A stretch of DNA of 64,000 nt from Dermacoccus abyssi (GCF_003515945.1 NZ_QWLM01000013.1:1-64000); one strand, 5' to 3'; positions 16,874 through 25,674 are shown, counted from the stretch's first letter. Translations and numbers: made by a program. The notes: generated from the sequence alone by a model not told the origin.

Positions 16874-19060
16874 TCAGCTGCGCGCCCGCAGCACCCGGAT
16901 GACCCGCTTGGCACGACGCGAGGTCATGAGATCGTCCAAGCTCACCCCCGACTCGTCAGGGCCCGCGACGGGGCGACGCCACAGGGCATGCACGTGGGTG
17001 ACGCCGTGCTCGCCCACGATGCGCTGATCGCCCACGAGATCGGCGACACGGACCGTGAGCAGCAGGCTCGGGGCCGATGCCAGATAACGGTGCAGGGCCC
17101 CCACCTGGTCTTCCACACTCGCGCGCGGCGTCATGAGACCGCGCGCCGCGAGGGCCTCGACGAGAGCCTTGCGACGCTTCCCGGCGCGCTCCTCGTAGGC
17201 AGCGTGGTCGTCGCGCAGACCGTATCGACGTGCCTCCTCGAGGTGAGATCCCGTGAGCAGTGCTGCGCTCGGGGGAGCGTCCTTGGCGCCGAGCGAGGTC
17301 ATGGCGCGCTCGGGCAGCTTCTTCGGGTCTCGCGAGCCGCTCCCCTCGGTGTCGTCGAGGAGCACGGCCGAGGAAACGACACCGCGCTCGGCGAGGTAGT
17401 CGCGGATCCACGGCTCGGTTTCGTCCTCGTCACCGGCCACGACGAGCGCGCCCGCCCGATGCGCCTCGAGCAGCAGAATGCCGATGAGCGCTTCGTGGTC
17501 GAACTGAACGTAGGTACCCGCGTCCGCAGCGTTCTCGGCCGCCGACGGCTGCGGTATCCACCACTGGCGGAACAAGGTGCCGATGCGCTCCACCCGCAGT
17601 GCGCCACTGCGAGCGAGGGTGCGACGCACGATGTCACGCCACCGTGCGTGGCCGTTCTCGGCGAGCGCCGAGGGCTTCATCGCAGCAAGGCCGAGATCGA
17701 CGACCGTGCCGTCCGCGGCGCGCGCTCCGAGACGCATGTCGGCGGCGAACGCCTCCGGCCAGGCCCACTCCTCGAAGCCACCGTCGATGACGCCAGGAGC
17801 GATGTCGTGCATGACACCGATGCGCATGCCGGCCGCTTTCACCTCACGCTGGGCGTCGGCGAACTGTGCGCCGGCGACCCACTGCAGCCACGCCTCGAAC
17901 TCGACGTCGTCGGCGTGCTCCTCGCGGAAGGCGGCTACCTCGGGGCTGCGCGGATTCTGCAGTTCCTCGGGCCATGTGCTCGCCGGAAGACCGTGTTTCA
18001 GCGCAATGACGCACCACGTCGCGTAGTCGAACAGCCAACCCGCCTCGGACTCGACGAAGTGCCCGAAGTCGCGACGACGGCGGTGGGAACGCTCGACGTT
18101 GAAGATCATCCGCAGCGCGGCTCGCTTCGACTCCCAGACCGCGTCGCGGTCGACCTCGTCCGTGAGATTGAGGCGGCGGGCGTCGTCGCCGTGCCACTCG
18201 ACGAGTTGGTGCTCCGCGGCCGAGAGATAGCCGATCTCGGGCACCTCCTCGACGCGGATTGCGAGGGGGTCGAGCGCCGTACGGCTCGCGGGGCGATACG
18301 GGTTGGGGTCGATCGTGGGCACGGGATCGGCCGCGTTGACCGGGCCGACGTTGACGTAGTCCGCACCGCTTCGGGCGGCCCATGTGCCGAGTTCGGCGAG
18401 GTCTGCTGCATCGCCGATGCCCCACGAGCGCTCGGACCGCACGGCGTAGAGCTGTCCCGCCACTCCCCAGCCGCGCTTGGCGGCCAGATCGGGCGGCAGG
18501 GTCATCGTCGCGGGCGTGACGACGACCGGACGGACGTGACGACGGCCCCCTGCGCTCACCTGAAGTTCGTGGTAGCCCAGAGGAAGATCGCCGGGCAGGT
18601 CGAGGTCGACGACCTGAGGAGATGTGCTGTCGCTCTCGCCGGCTGCGTCGCTCTCGTCCTCCCCACCTTCGCTCTTGTCCTCGTCCTCGCCGCCTTCGGA
18701 CTCGCTGCTGGTGTCCGATGGAGCGTCGAGTTCCTCGCCACGCTCGAGGGGGACGATGCTGCCGTCCTCGAGCACGATGCGCGCCTCGAACTCAGTGGTC
18801 GCGGGCACGGTGAATGTGACACTCGGGGTCCAGGACTCGCGCAGGACGAGTGCGTCAGGAAGGCCCACCACGGAAGGCGTGCCTCCATCATGGCGATCGG
18901 CACTCGGCGCCGCGTCTTCGCTGCATTCGACGCCCAGCGAGGTGAGCACCGCCTCGACGACCTCGGGCGCGACCGCTCGGGCGCGTCCCGAGCCGTCCCG
19001 GACATGGGTGGCAACGCCGTGGGCGTTCGCGAGTTCGGTGAGCGAAGGAGTGCCGGGCAT
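16874..19060 (-). CDS. Divergent 4-alpha-glucanotransferase (MalQ/GH77) homologue with altered catalytic residues
   Basis: This 728-residue protein aligns over its length with actinobacterial MalQ. The N-terminal domain starts MPGTPSLTELANAHGVAT. The GH77 barrel begins GWGVAGQLYAVRSERSWGIGD, followed by PNPYRPASR, GVMHDIAPGV, WWIPQP, YVQFDHEALIGILLLEAHRA and EPWIRDYLAERG. The active site differs: the nucleophile motif RVDH-GL is RVERIGTLF (Glu491-Arg492 where Asp-His is expected), the acid/base block GED is AGDED (near 543), and TTHD is GAKD (Lys593-Asp594). The FNQQGQDW substrate loop is also gone. An acidic Ser/Glu/Asp insert lies at about 120-155. It may be a pseudoenzyme or have a changed specificity. 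ATG 19060 fits the family start. Confidence 0.75.
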   Translation of the reverse strand: MPGTPSLTELANAHGVATHVRDGSGRARAVAPEVVEAVLTSLGVECSEDAAPSADRHDGGTPSVVGLPDALVLRESWTPSVTFTVPATTEFEARIVLEDGSIVPLERGEELDAPSDTSSESEGGEDEDKSEGGEDESDAAGESDSTSPQVVDLDLPGDLPLGYHELQVSAGGRRHVRPVVVTPATMTLPPDLAAKRGWGVAGQLYAVRSERSWGIGDAADLAELGTWAARSGADYVNVGPVNAADPVPTIDPNPYRPASRTALDPLAIRVEEVPEIGYLSAAEHQLVEWHGDDARRLNLTDEVDRDAVWESKRAALRMIFNVERSHRRRRDFGHFVESEAGWLFDYATWCVIALKHGLPASTWPEELQNPRSPEVAAFREEHADDVEFEAWLQWVAGAQFADAQREVKAAGMRIGVMHDIAPGVIDGGFEEWAWPEAFAADMRLGARAADGTVVDLGLAAMKPSALAENGHARWRDIVRRTLARSGALRVERIGTLFRQWWIPQPSAAENAADAGTYVQFDHEALIGILLLEAHRAGALVVAGDEDETEPWIRDYLAERGVVSSAVLLDDTEGSGSRDPKKLPERAMTSLGAKDAPPSAALLTGSHLEEARRYGLRDDHAAYEERAGKRRKALVEALAARGLMTPRASVEDQVGALHRYLASAPSLLLTVRVADLVGDQRIVGEHGVTHVHALWRRPVAGPDESGVSLDDLMTSRRAKRVIRVLRARS

Positions 19061-19124
19061 AGGGCAATTCTGGCAGACGCTCCTGGCCGTTCCAGCCGTT
19101 CGACGGGATGGTTGGATGGCAGGC

Positions 19125-20078
19125 ATGGCTGCACCGTCCTTCGTCCCCCATGCCGCATCCCTGCCCGAGGGCTGGGAGTGGCTGGTCGGCACTCCGCTGC
19201 AGATCGTCGTGGTCGTCCTGGGAGCTCTGGCCGTGCGCTGGATCCTGCACCGGGCCATCACCCGCGCGGTCCACGCGATGGAGACGCGAGGCACCACGCC
19301 GGAGGTGGTCGGCAAGGAGGGCGCTCTCTCCCCCGCGAGGGCCCGTCTGCGGGCCGCCGCTGGCCTCGACGACGAGCGCCGCCGTCAGCGCGCGGCAACG
19401 ATGGGCTCGCTCCTGCGGTCGGTGACGACGGTCGTCGTCCTCGCCGTCGCGACCCTCACGGTCGCCGCGCAGCTCGGCATCCAGCTCGGCCCGCTCATGG
19501 CGAGCGCCGGCGTGGCCGGTGTCGCCGTCGGCTTCGGCGCGCAGTCCCTCGTGAAGGACTATCTGTCCGGCATCTTCATGATCTTCGAGGACCAGTACGG
19601 CGTCGGCGATGTCATCGACACCGGAGAGGCCGTCGGCACCGTCGAGGAGGTGACGCTGCGCATCACTCGGCTGCGCGACGCCAACGGCGTCGTCTGGTAC
19701 GTGCGCAACGGCGAGATCATCCGCGTCGCGAACCGCTCCCAGGGCTGGTCGACCTCGCTGGTCGACGTCCCGGTGTCGTACGACGCGGACATTCGCAAGG
19801 TCACCTCGGTGCTCGACGAGGTCGTCGACGCGCTGTGGCAGGACGAGACGTGGGGCGCCAAGCTCATCGAGCGCCCCGACGTCGCGGGTGTCGAATCGGT
19901 CGGAGGAGGCGCGATAACCTTTCGGGTCATCGCCAAGACGGCACCGAACGAGAACTTCGGTGTGACGCGCGAACTGCGACGCCGCGCCGTCATCGCCCTG
20001 GAAAACGCCGGAGTGAAAGCACCACCGGTCGTTCCGGGCTACGGCAACGTCAACCCGAACCTGCCGCCCGTGAAGTAG
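19125..20078 (+). CDS. Small-conductance mechanosensitive channel, MscS family
   Basis: A 317-residue membrane channel that would open under membrane tension to release solutes. There are hydrophobic segments near residues 22-42 and 92-115 and the pore helix GPLMASAGVAGVAVGFGAQS (about 120-140), with the Gly/Ala packing and the GFGAQSLVKDYLSGIFMIFE signature that leads into the beta domain (VGDVIDTGEAVGTVEEV). It is short, with few transmembrane helices, like many actinobacterial members. Start ATG 19125 is supported by a TTGGAT -10 element 7 nt upstream, suggesting a leaderless mRNA. ATG 19116 in frame is an alternative. It is divergent from the MalQ-like gene and followed by glbO. Confidence 0.88.
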   Translation: MAAPSFVPHAASLPEGWEWLVGTPLQIVVVVLGALAVRWILHRAITRAVHAMETRGTTPEVVGKEGALSPARARLRAAAGLDDERRRQRAATMGSLLRSVTTVVVLAVATLTVAAQLGIQLGPLMASAGVAGVAVGFGAQSLVKDYLSGIFMIFEDQYGVGDVIDTGEAVGTVEEVTLRITRLRDANGVVWYVRNGEIIRVANRSQGWSTSLVDVPVSYDADIRKVTSVLDEVVDALWQDETWGAKLIERPDVAGVESVGGGAITFRVIAKTAPNENFGVTRELRRRAVIALENAGVKAPPVVPGYGNVNPNLPPVK

Positions 20079-20104
20079 TCGGCCCCGGGTGCAAGACTGG
20101 TGAC

Positions 20105-20509
20105 ATGACTGAGGCAACCCTGTACGAGAGGTTCGGCGGCCACGAGACGTTCCACCGCCTCGTCGAAGTCTTCTACGACGGCGTGGCCTCGGACGAGAAG
20201 CTGCGGGCGTTGTACCCCGAGGAGGATCTCGAACCGGCGAAGCGCCGTTTCGAGATGTTCCTCGAGCAGTACTGGGGCGGCCCGACGACGTACTCCGAGG
20301 AGCGCGGACACCCACGTCTGCGGATGCGTCACATGCCGTTCGCCGTCACACCGGAGCAGCGTGACCGCTGGCTCACCCACATCATGGCTGCCTGCGACGC
20401 CGTCGATCTCGAGCCGGAACTCGATGCGCTCCTGCGCGACTACCTCGTGCGTGCTGCGTACAGCCTCGTCAACACCCCCGGCCCTGAACCGGAGAACCCG
20501 ATCCGCTGA
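20105..20509 (+). CDS. glbO: Group II truncated haemoglobin (trHbO)
   Basis: A 134-residue 2-on-2 globin that binds oxygen and may deal with NO or reactive oxygen. The group II pattern is clear: YERFGGHETFHRLVEVFYDG, then RFEMFLEQYWGGPTTYSEER, then GHPRLRMRHMPF with the proximal His region, and RDRWLTHIM with the conserved Trp. It starts 26 bp after the MscS gene. An AAGACT box 6 nt before ATG could also give a leaderless transcript. The C-terminal extension after YSLVNTPG is short, as usual. Confidence 0.92.
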   Translation: MTEATLYERFGGHETFHRLVEVFYDGVASDEKLRALYPEEDLEPAKRRFEMFLEQYWGGPTTYSEERGHPRLRMRHMPFAVTPEQRDRWLTHIMAACDAVDLEPELDALLRDYLVRAAYSLVNTPGPEPENPIR

Positions 20510-20531
20510 GTCTGGCCCTGCCGCCAACGGT

Positions 20532-20543
20532 GAAACGCGTTTC
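20532..20543. promoter_or_regulatory. LacI-family operator-like palindrome upstream of the GH13 gene
   Basis: GAAACGCGTTTC is a perfect 12-bp palindrome with the central CG typical of LacI/GalR-family sugar regulators. It ends 33 bp before the GTG start and overlaps the place of a -35 box if CACACT (20565-20570, 6 nt before GTG) is the -10. Repression relieved by maltose or oligosaccharides is inferred. No regulator gene is in the window. Confidence 0.6.
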
Positions 20544-20576
20544 GCGTGGGCAGACCTCGGTTGGCACACTGGGTCG

Positions 20577-22310
20577 GTGAGCCAAACGACCACCTGGAAC
20601 AGCCAGTCCGCACCCGCCCACGACCAGACGCCAGAGGCCGAGTGGTGGCGCTCGTCGACGATCTACCAGGTCTACCCGCGCTCGTGGGTCGACTCGAACG
20701 GTGACGGCGTCGGCGACCTGCCGGGCATCACCTCGAAGCTGCCCTACCTCCGCGACCTCGGTGTCGACGCCCTGTGGATCTCCCCCTTCTACCGCTCGCC
20801 CATGGCTGACGCGGGGTACGACGTCGCCGATTACCGCGACATCGATCCCCTCTTCGGTTCGCTGAGCGACGCCGATGACCTCATCAACCGCGCGCACGAA
20901 CTCGACCTGCGCGTCATCGTCGACCTCGTGCCCAACCACTCCTCCGACGAGCACGAGTGGTTCAAGGCCGCCCTCGCGGCTGGCCCTGGTTCGCCGGAGC
21001 GTGAGCGCTACATGTTCCGCGACGGCAAGGGCGAGAACGGCGAGGAGCCACCGAACGACTGGAAGGCCATCTTCGGTGGCAACGCCTGGACGCGTGTCAC
21101 GGACGCGGACGGCAACCCGGAGCAGTGGTACCTGCACTTGTTCGACCCCAAGCAGCCCGACTTCAACTGGAACAACGAGGCCGTGCGCGAGGAGTTCCTC
21201 AGCATCCTGAGGTTCTGGCTCGATCGGGGTGTCGACGGTTTCCGCGTCGATGTGGCCCACAGCCTCGTCAAGGCCGATGGCCTGCCCGACCACTCCGCTC
21301 ACGCCAAGATGGCCGGCCTCTCCGACGCCAGCCACGACAACGGCGGCCCCATGTGGGACCAGGACGGCGTCCACGAGATCTACCGCGCGTGGCGTGAGGT
21401 GCTCGACTCCTACAACCCCGTCGACGCCGACGGCTACGACTCGGCCGGCGACCGGGCGATGTGCGCGGAGGCCTGGGTCAACCCGCCGGAGCGTCTCGCG
21501 CGCTACGTACGCCCGGACGAGTTCCACCAGGCCTTCAATTTCGCGTTCCTCGAGACCCCGTGGCGCGCCGCCGACATGCGCGAGAGCATCGCGTCGTCGT
21601 ACGCCTCGAACGACGCTGTCGGCGCCCCGACGACGTGGGTGCTGAGCAACCACGACGTCGTGCGTCACGCTACGCGCTTGGCACTGCCGATCGGTGAACC
21701 ACGCCCCAACGGCATCCGCGCCGAGGATCCGCAGCCGGATGCGGCCCTCGGCCTGCGCCGCGCGAAGGCGGCAACGGCGCTCGAACTGGCCCTGCCGGGC
21801 GGCGCCTACCTCTACCAGGGCGAGGAACTAGGCCTACCCGAGCACACGACGATGCCGGACGCAGCGCGTCAGGACCCGACATGGGCGCGTTCGGGCCACA
21901 CCGAAGCAGGCCGCGACGGCTGCCGCGTCCCGATGCCCTGGGTCAAGGACGCTCCGTCGTTCGGTTTCGGCTCCGCAGACGCCCCCTGGCTGCCGCGGCC
22001 CGACGTCTACGGCGAGTTGGCCGTGGACCAGCAGGACGGCGTCGCGAGCTCGACCCTCGAGTTCTACCGCCGCATGTTGCGCGAGCGCCGCGCCCGCCGT
22101 CTCGGCGAAGGCGCACTGACGTGGGTCGACGGCCCGAAGGACACCGTCGCTCTCGTCAACTCGCGTGAGGGTCACGAGGATCTGTGGTGCGTGACGAACT
22201 TCGGTGCGGACACGACGCTGCCCGATGGTGCTGTCGTGGTCGTGCGCAGCGACGAGCGTGACGACCTCACGCTGCCGACCGACGTCACGGTGTGGTTCAC
22301 CCGCGCCTGA
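20577..22310 (+). CDS. GH13 alpha-glucosidase / oligo-1,6-glucosidase
   Basis: A 577-residue GH13 enzyme hydrolysing alpha-glucosidic links of malto- or isomalto-oligosaccharides. It opens with WWRSSTIYQVYPRSW and shows all conserved blocks: VDLVPNHSSDEHEWF, the nucleophile in GVDGFRVDVAH (about 222), the acid/base Glu in MCAEAWV (about 297) and LSNHDVVRHATRLAL (about 361). No signal peptide is present, so it acts inside the cell on imported sugar. The GTG start is favoured by the preceding CACACT box. A LacI-type palindrome upstream suggests sugar control. The nearby MalQ-like gene hints at shared maltodextrin use. Exact linkage preference cannot be read from sequence. Confidence 0.92.
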   Translation: MSQTTTWNSQSAPAHDQTPEAEWWRSSTIYQVYPRSWVDSNGDGVGDLPGITSKLPYLRDLGVDALWISPFYRSPMADAGYDVADYRDIDPLFGSLSDADDLINRAHELDLRVIVDLVPNHSSDEHEWFKAALAAGPGSPERERYMFRDGKGENGEEPPNDWKAIFGGNAWTRVTDADGNPEQWYLHLFDPKQPDFNWNNEAVREEFLSILRFWLDRGVDGFRVDVAHSLVKADGLPDHSAHAKMAGLSDASHDNGGPMWDQDGVHEIYRAWREVLDSYNPVDADGYDSAGDRAMCAEAWVNPPERLARYVRPDEFHQAFNFAFLETPWRAADMRESIASSYASNDAVGAPTTWVLSNHDVVRHATRLALPIGEPRPNGIRAEDPQPDAALGLRRAKAATALELALPGGAYLYQGEELGLPEHTTMPDAARQDPTWARSGHTEAGRDGCRVPMPWVKDAPSFGFGSADAPWLPRPDVYGELAVDQQDGVASSTLEFYRRMLRERRARRLGEGALTWVDGPKDTVALVNSREGHEDLWCVTNFGADTTLPDGAVVVVRSDERDDLTLPTDVTVWFTRA

Positions 22311-22329
22311 CCGACCCATCCCTCACGAA

Positions 22330-22367
22330 CGTTGCCCCGGCCGAGACCGTTCTCCACCGGGGCAACG
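22330..22367. terminator. Terminator after the GH13 gene
   Basis: An 11-bp stem CGTTGCCCCGG / CCGGGGCAACG with a 16-nt loop lies between convergent genes and may serve both. Confidence 0.75.
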
Positions 22368-22410
22368 CTTACTCAGTTCCGTCCAGAGGCGAAGCGACGA
22401 GTCCGTGAGG

Positions 22411-23457
22411 TCACTCGCCGGGGTAGACGACGCCCAGCTGACGACGCACCTCGTCCATGAGGTCCATGACACGCAGCGTTTCGGCGTGGGTCATGAGCGG
22501 CGACTCGCGATCCCCCGCCGCGATGAGGCGCGCCGCCTCGGCGGCCTCGTAGTGGAGGGCGTGGATCGTGTCGGCGGAGCGGTACTCGTCGAGCAGCTGC
22601 CCATCGTTCGCGAGAAGCCGCACTCGCGTCGGGAAGTAGAACCAGCCGTCGATCTCGAGGCGTCCCTTCGTGCCGGCGACGACGGCCGTGTTCGGTGTCT
22701 GGGTGGCCATCGTCGTCGCAGCCTGGGCGACGACGCCGTCGGCAGCCGTGAGCACGATGACCTCGGACTCGTCGACGCCTTCAGCGGTGAGCGTTCCCCG
22801 GGCGCTCACCGTGGTGAACTCGGGTACGAGCATCGCGGCGAACGACAGGGGGTAGATCCCGAGGTCGAGCAGCGCCCCTCCGGCGAGAGCAGGATCGCTC
22901 AGCCGCTGCGGGCCGTCGGGGTGGAGAGCCTGGCCATGGTCGGCGGCGATCCACTTGAGGTCGCCGATGAGTCCGGTGTCCACCGCACGACGAACGACGT
23001 CGTAGTGGGGCAGGAAGCGTGACCACATTGCCTCCATGCAGAAGACACCCGCGTCGTGGGCCGCGTCGAGAACCTCCCGCGCCTCCCTGACGTTGCGCGT
23101 GAAGGCCTTCTCGACGAGCACGTGCTTGCCTGCGCGGATCGCGGCCAGCGCGTGCTCCCGGTGCTCGCTGTGCGGGGACGCCACATAGACGACGTCGACC
23201 GCGGGGTCAGCAACCAACGCGTCGTAAGAGCCGTACGCCGTTGCTGTCGGCGCGAATTCGTCGACGAAACTCTGCGCGCGCTCCAGGCTGCGCGACCCGA
23301 CGGCGACGATGCGCTGCTGCGTCTCCGCGCCGATCGCGGACGCGAACGTTCGCGCGATACCCCCGGGGGCGACGACACCCCAGGCCAGCGCGGGAGCCTC
23401 GCGGGGATCGGGCGTCGTCGGTGCGGGCAGGCGTCGGACATCGGAGGAACGCGTCAT
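22411..23457 (-). CDS. Gfo/Idh/MocA-family NAD(P)-dependent oxidoreductase
   Basis: A 348-residue sugar or polyol dehydrogenase-type protein. The Rossmann motif is GVVAPGGIARTFASAI (about 27-42), followed by VDVVYVASPHSEHREHALAA, the EKAFTRNVREA catalytic block (Ala replaces the usual Pro after Glu-Lys), and the DLGIYPLSFA motif with the conserved Asp and Tyr-Pro. The C-terminal beta-sheet substrate domain follows. The substrate is not indicated by neighbours. It starts ATG 23457 next to a short spacer from the coupled pair at 23479-24608. Confidence 0.85.
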   Translation of the reverse strand: MTRSSDVRRLPAPTTPDPREAPALAWGVVAPGGIARTFASAIGAETQQRIVAVGSRSLERAQSFVDEFAPTATAYGSYDALVADPAVDVVYVASPHSEHREHALAAIRAGKHVLVEKAFTRNVREAREVLDAAHDAGVFCMEAMWSRFLPHYDVVRRAVDTGLIGDLKWIAADHGQALHPDGPQRLSDPALAGGALLDLGIYPLSFAAMLVPEFTTVSARGTLTAEGVDESEVIVLTAADGVVAQAATTMATQTPNTAVVAGTKGRLEIDGWFYFPTRVRLLANDGQLLDEYRSADTIHALHYEAAEAARLIAAGDRESPLMTHAETLRVMDLMDEVRRQLGVVYPGE

Positions 23458-23478
23458 ACGAGCGAGCCTATCGACGCC

Positions 23479-24132
23479 TCACCGTACGAGCACGTGGCCC
23501 ACGGACGTGGAGACGCGACGCCACCGGGCCGTGCCGTAGACGTGGGCCTCCGAACCAATGGCGAAGCCGAGCGCGTAGATGCCGAGCGCCGCGCCCGCCG
23601 GAAGCCCGTCGGCACCGCCCAGATCTCCCGCGATGGGCCGGTTCCAGACCTTCTCGCGCAGCTGCTCGACGGCGGCTGCGCCAGCTCCCTGCGGGGTGCC
23701 CTCGGCCACCTCGGCGATACCGTCACGGGCAACCTGGACGAGATCCGCCAGGGGTAGTCGCGCGAGCGGGGACCAGCCGGCTCGCGGGGGTGTCACCGCA
23801 GCCCACGTGGTACGCACGGTGGTGGGCGGCACCTCGAGCAGGCGCGTGTCGGCGTTCCGACGACGCGCCAAGCGGTCGCTGACGGCGCGCAGCGGCACGA
23901 CGGTGTCGAGGGGGTGGTCGACCGGTTCGGCCAGCCGGAGGACTCGAAGCCCGACGACGGTTCCCTCTCCCATGAGCCCGCGCCCCTTGCGGACGCCCAC
24001 CCACGTGGCAAGCGTCGCGCCGTCCGCCTGGAGACGGATGGCACCGTCGTCTTCGAGCGTGCGTGCGCGTGAGACGAAGGTGGCGAGGTCCTCGGCCGTC
24101 TCGTGGTCGGCGAGATGGAGCGGGCCCGTCAC
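23479..24132 (-). CDS. Conserved hypothetical protein coupled to a thioesterase
   Basis: I do not recognise a named family. The 217-residue product has no signal peptide or transmembrane helix. Features are an N-terminal DHETAEDLATFVSRARTLED helix, the LATWVGVRKGRGLMGEGTVVGLR strand region, a Trp-rich centre, and GALGGADGLPAGAALGIYAL-like Gly/Ala stretches near the end (visible as GGADGLPAGAALGIYALGF). The ATG overlaps the stop of the upstream thioesterase gene (4-bp ATGA), so the two are translationally coupled. This pairing and the soluble character suggest a partner role in acyl-CoA handling, which is inference only. High reading-frame quality and GC pattern support a real gene. Confidence 0.6.
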   Translation of the reverse strand: MTGPLHLADHETAEDLATFVSRARTLEDDGAIRLQADGATLATWVGVRKGRGLMGEGTVVGLRVLRLAEPVDHPLDTVVPLRAVSDRLARRRNADTRLLEVPPTTVRTTWAAVTPPRAGWSPLARLPLADLVQVARDGIAEVAEGTPQGAGAAAVEQLREKVWNRPIAGDLGGADGLPAGAALGIYALGFAIGSEAHVYGTARWRRVSTSVGHVLVR

Positions 24133-24608
24133 GACGACGAACGCTCCGCGCGCTTGGCGCTGTTGTGGCGGAAAGGCACCGCAGGTCCGAGAAACGTCGA
24201 CAGGCTGTCGCGGTCGACAGGATCAAGACGACGAGGACGTTCGGCCTCGAAGTCGTACCCGACGAGCGTGGTCTCGGCCAGGGCGTACGCCGTGGAACCG
24301 ACGCCACCGTCACGGACCTCGTAACCGATGTCGTACGACGCGCCGGTCAGCCGGGTCACCCACATGGCGACCTCGATCGGTTCGATGCGGAACACGAGAG
24401 GCGCGCGGTACTCGATCTCGTGGCGCGCCACGATGATTCCCTCACCGACGACCGATCGAGCACGCCCGAACCATTCGGCGAAGGCGAGGATGCGGGCGTC
24501 CTCGAGGAGCCGCAGGAACTGCACGTTGTTGACGTGCCCGTAGGCATCCATGTCGGACCAGCGCAAGGGCACGGGAACGACGGAGCAGCGTTCGGGAGCG
24601 AAACTCAT
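24129..24608 (-). CDS. Acyl-CoA thioesterase, hot-dog fold (4-HBT type)
   Basis: A 159-residue single hot-dog domain enzyme that hydrolyses acyl-CoA. The signature VPLRWSDMDAYGHVNNVQFLRLLEDAR (start about residue 13) contains the catalytic Asp of the YbgC/4-hydroxybenzoyl-CoA thioesterase class. REDUCED strands HEIEYRAPLVFRIEPIEVAM and YDIGYEVRD follow. ATG 24608 gives the family length, while the open frame continues far upstream without family similarity. It overlaps the next gene by 4 bp and is divergent from tesB, so two thioesterase genes face apart over a 91-bp gap. Confidence 0.85.
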   Translation of the reverse strand: MSFAPERCSVVPVPLRWSDMDAYGHVNNVQFLRLLEDARILAFAEWFGRARSVVGEGIIVARHEIEYRAPLVFRIEPIEVAMWVTRLTGASYDIGYEVRDGGVGSTAYALAETTLVGYDFEAERPRRLDPVDRDSLSTFLGPAVPFRHNSAKRAERSSS

Positions 24609-24687
24609 ACCTGCATTGTGGCGCGTCGGGTGACGTGCCGTGCACTCGCCGTCCACCAAACGTTCACGACCTCCCGTTCCCGATGGG

Positions 24688-24693
24688 TAACCT
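24688..24693 (+). promoter_or_regulatory. -10 box (TAACCT) for leaderless tesB
   Basis: TAACCT fits TANNNT and ends 6 nt before the GTG of tesB, so the transcript would begin at the start codon. There is no ribosome site. A TTCACG at 24663 could be a -35. Confidence 0.5.
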
Positions 24694-24699
24694 CTCCGG

Positions 24700-25674
24700 G
24701 TGAGCGAAAACAAGGATGAAGCGCAGGTTCCGGTCGACCCCATGAGTTCGCTGCTGCACGTACTCGATCTGCAGCCGGTGGGAAGCGCGACCGTGAGCGC
24801 CACGTTCAGCGCGCAGACGAGCCTGGCCGACCTCGGCCAGAGCGAGGCGGACGTCTTCATCGGAGAGTCCCAGCCGCAGCCCCACGGGCGCATCTTCGGC
24901 GGGCAGGTGCTGGCACAGTGCGTCATCGCGGCCGGTCGCACCGTGACCCCCGCGGACGGGCGCCCGCCACGCTTCATCCACTCACTGCACGGCTATTTCC
25001 TGCGCCCGGGCGACTCGATGCAGCCCGTTCACTTCGCCGTGGAGCGCCTGCGTGACGGCGGTTCCTTCTCCGCGCGCCGAGTTCACGCCATCCAGAAGGG
25101 CGCGCCCATCATGAGCGTCATCATGAGCTTCCAGGAAGAGGCCGAGGGCATCGACCACCAGGTGCCCATGCCCGAGGTCACCGACCCGCTCGACCTCCCG
25201 ACGACAGCGGACGTCGTCGGCGACATCGACCACCCGATCGCGCAGCACTGGGCGCACGGTCGGGCTGTCGACGTCCGTCACGTCGAGGGCGCGCTGTACC
25301 TGCAGCCCGCATCCGAACGCACGCCGCAGCAGCACCTGTGGATGCGCACGTTGAGCGCCATCCCGGACGACCCGCTGCTCGGCGCCGCCGTGCTCGCCTA
25401 CGCCTCCGACTACACGATGCTCGAGTCGGCGATGCGCGCGAACGGGGTTGCCTGGGTGACGCCGGGCTTCCGCGCTGCGAGCCTCGACCACGCGATGTGG
25501 TTCCACCGGCCGGTGCGCCTCGACGACTGGATCCTCTATGCCCAGGATTCCCCCTCCGCCCAGGGCGGACGCGGCCTCGGTACCGGGCGCATGTTCACGC
25601 GTGACGGCACCCTCGTCGCGACGGTCGCCCAGGAGGGCATGATGCGCGTCAAGGACCTCTCGGTTCTCGACTGA
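24700..25674 (+). CDS. tesB: Acyl-CoA thioesterase II
   Basis: A 324-residue double hot-dog thioesterase that cleaves medium and long acyl-CoA. The N-terminal domain has PQPHGRIFGGQVLAQ and FIHSLHGYFLRPGDSMQPV. The linker contains RTPQQHLWMRT. The C-terminal domain has AVLAYASDYTMLESAM with the catalytic Asp, SLDHAMWFHRPVRLDDWILY and the closing RDGTLVATVAQEGMMR with the conserved Thr and Gln of the triad. Length is slightly above E. coli TesB (286 aa) owing to an N-terminal extension. GTG 24700 has a -10 box just upstream. Confidence 0.93.
   Translation: MSENKDEAQVPVDPMSSLLHVLDLQPVGSATVSATFSAQTSLADLGQSEADVFIGESQPQPHGRIFGGQVLAQCVIAAGRTVTPADGRPPRFIHSLHGYFLRPGDSMQPVHFAVERLRDGGSFSARRVHAIQKGAPIMSVIMSFQEEAEGIDHQVPMPEVTDPLDLPTTADVVGDIDHPIAQHWAHGRAVDVRHVEGALYLQPASERTPQQHLWMRTLSAIPDDPLLGAAVLAYASDYTMLESAMRANGVAWVTPGFRAASLDHAMWFHRPVRLDDWILYAQDSPSAQGGRGLGTGRMFTRDGTLVATVAQEGMMRVKDLSVLD

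Noticed and set aside
16838-19110. A very long plus-strand frame antisense to the MalQ-like gene, joined to the globin gene
   Set aside because: The globin starts at ATG 20105 with its own box. The upstream part is antisense to a MalQ scaffold and has no domain.
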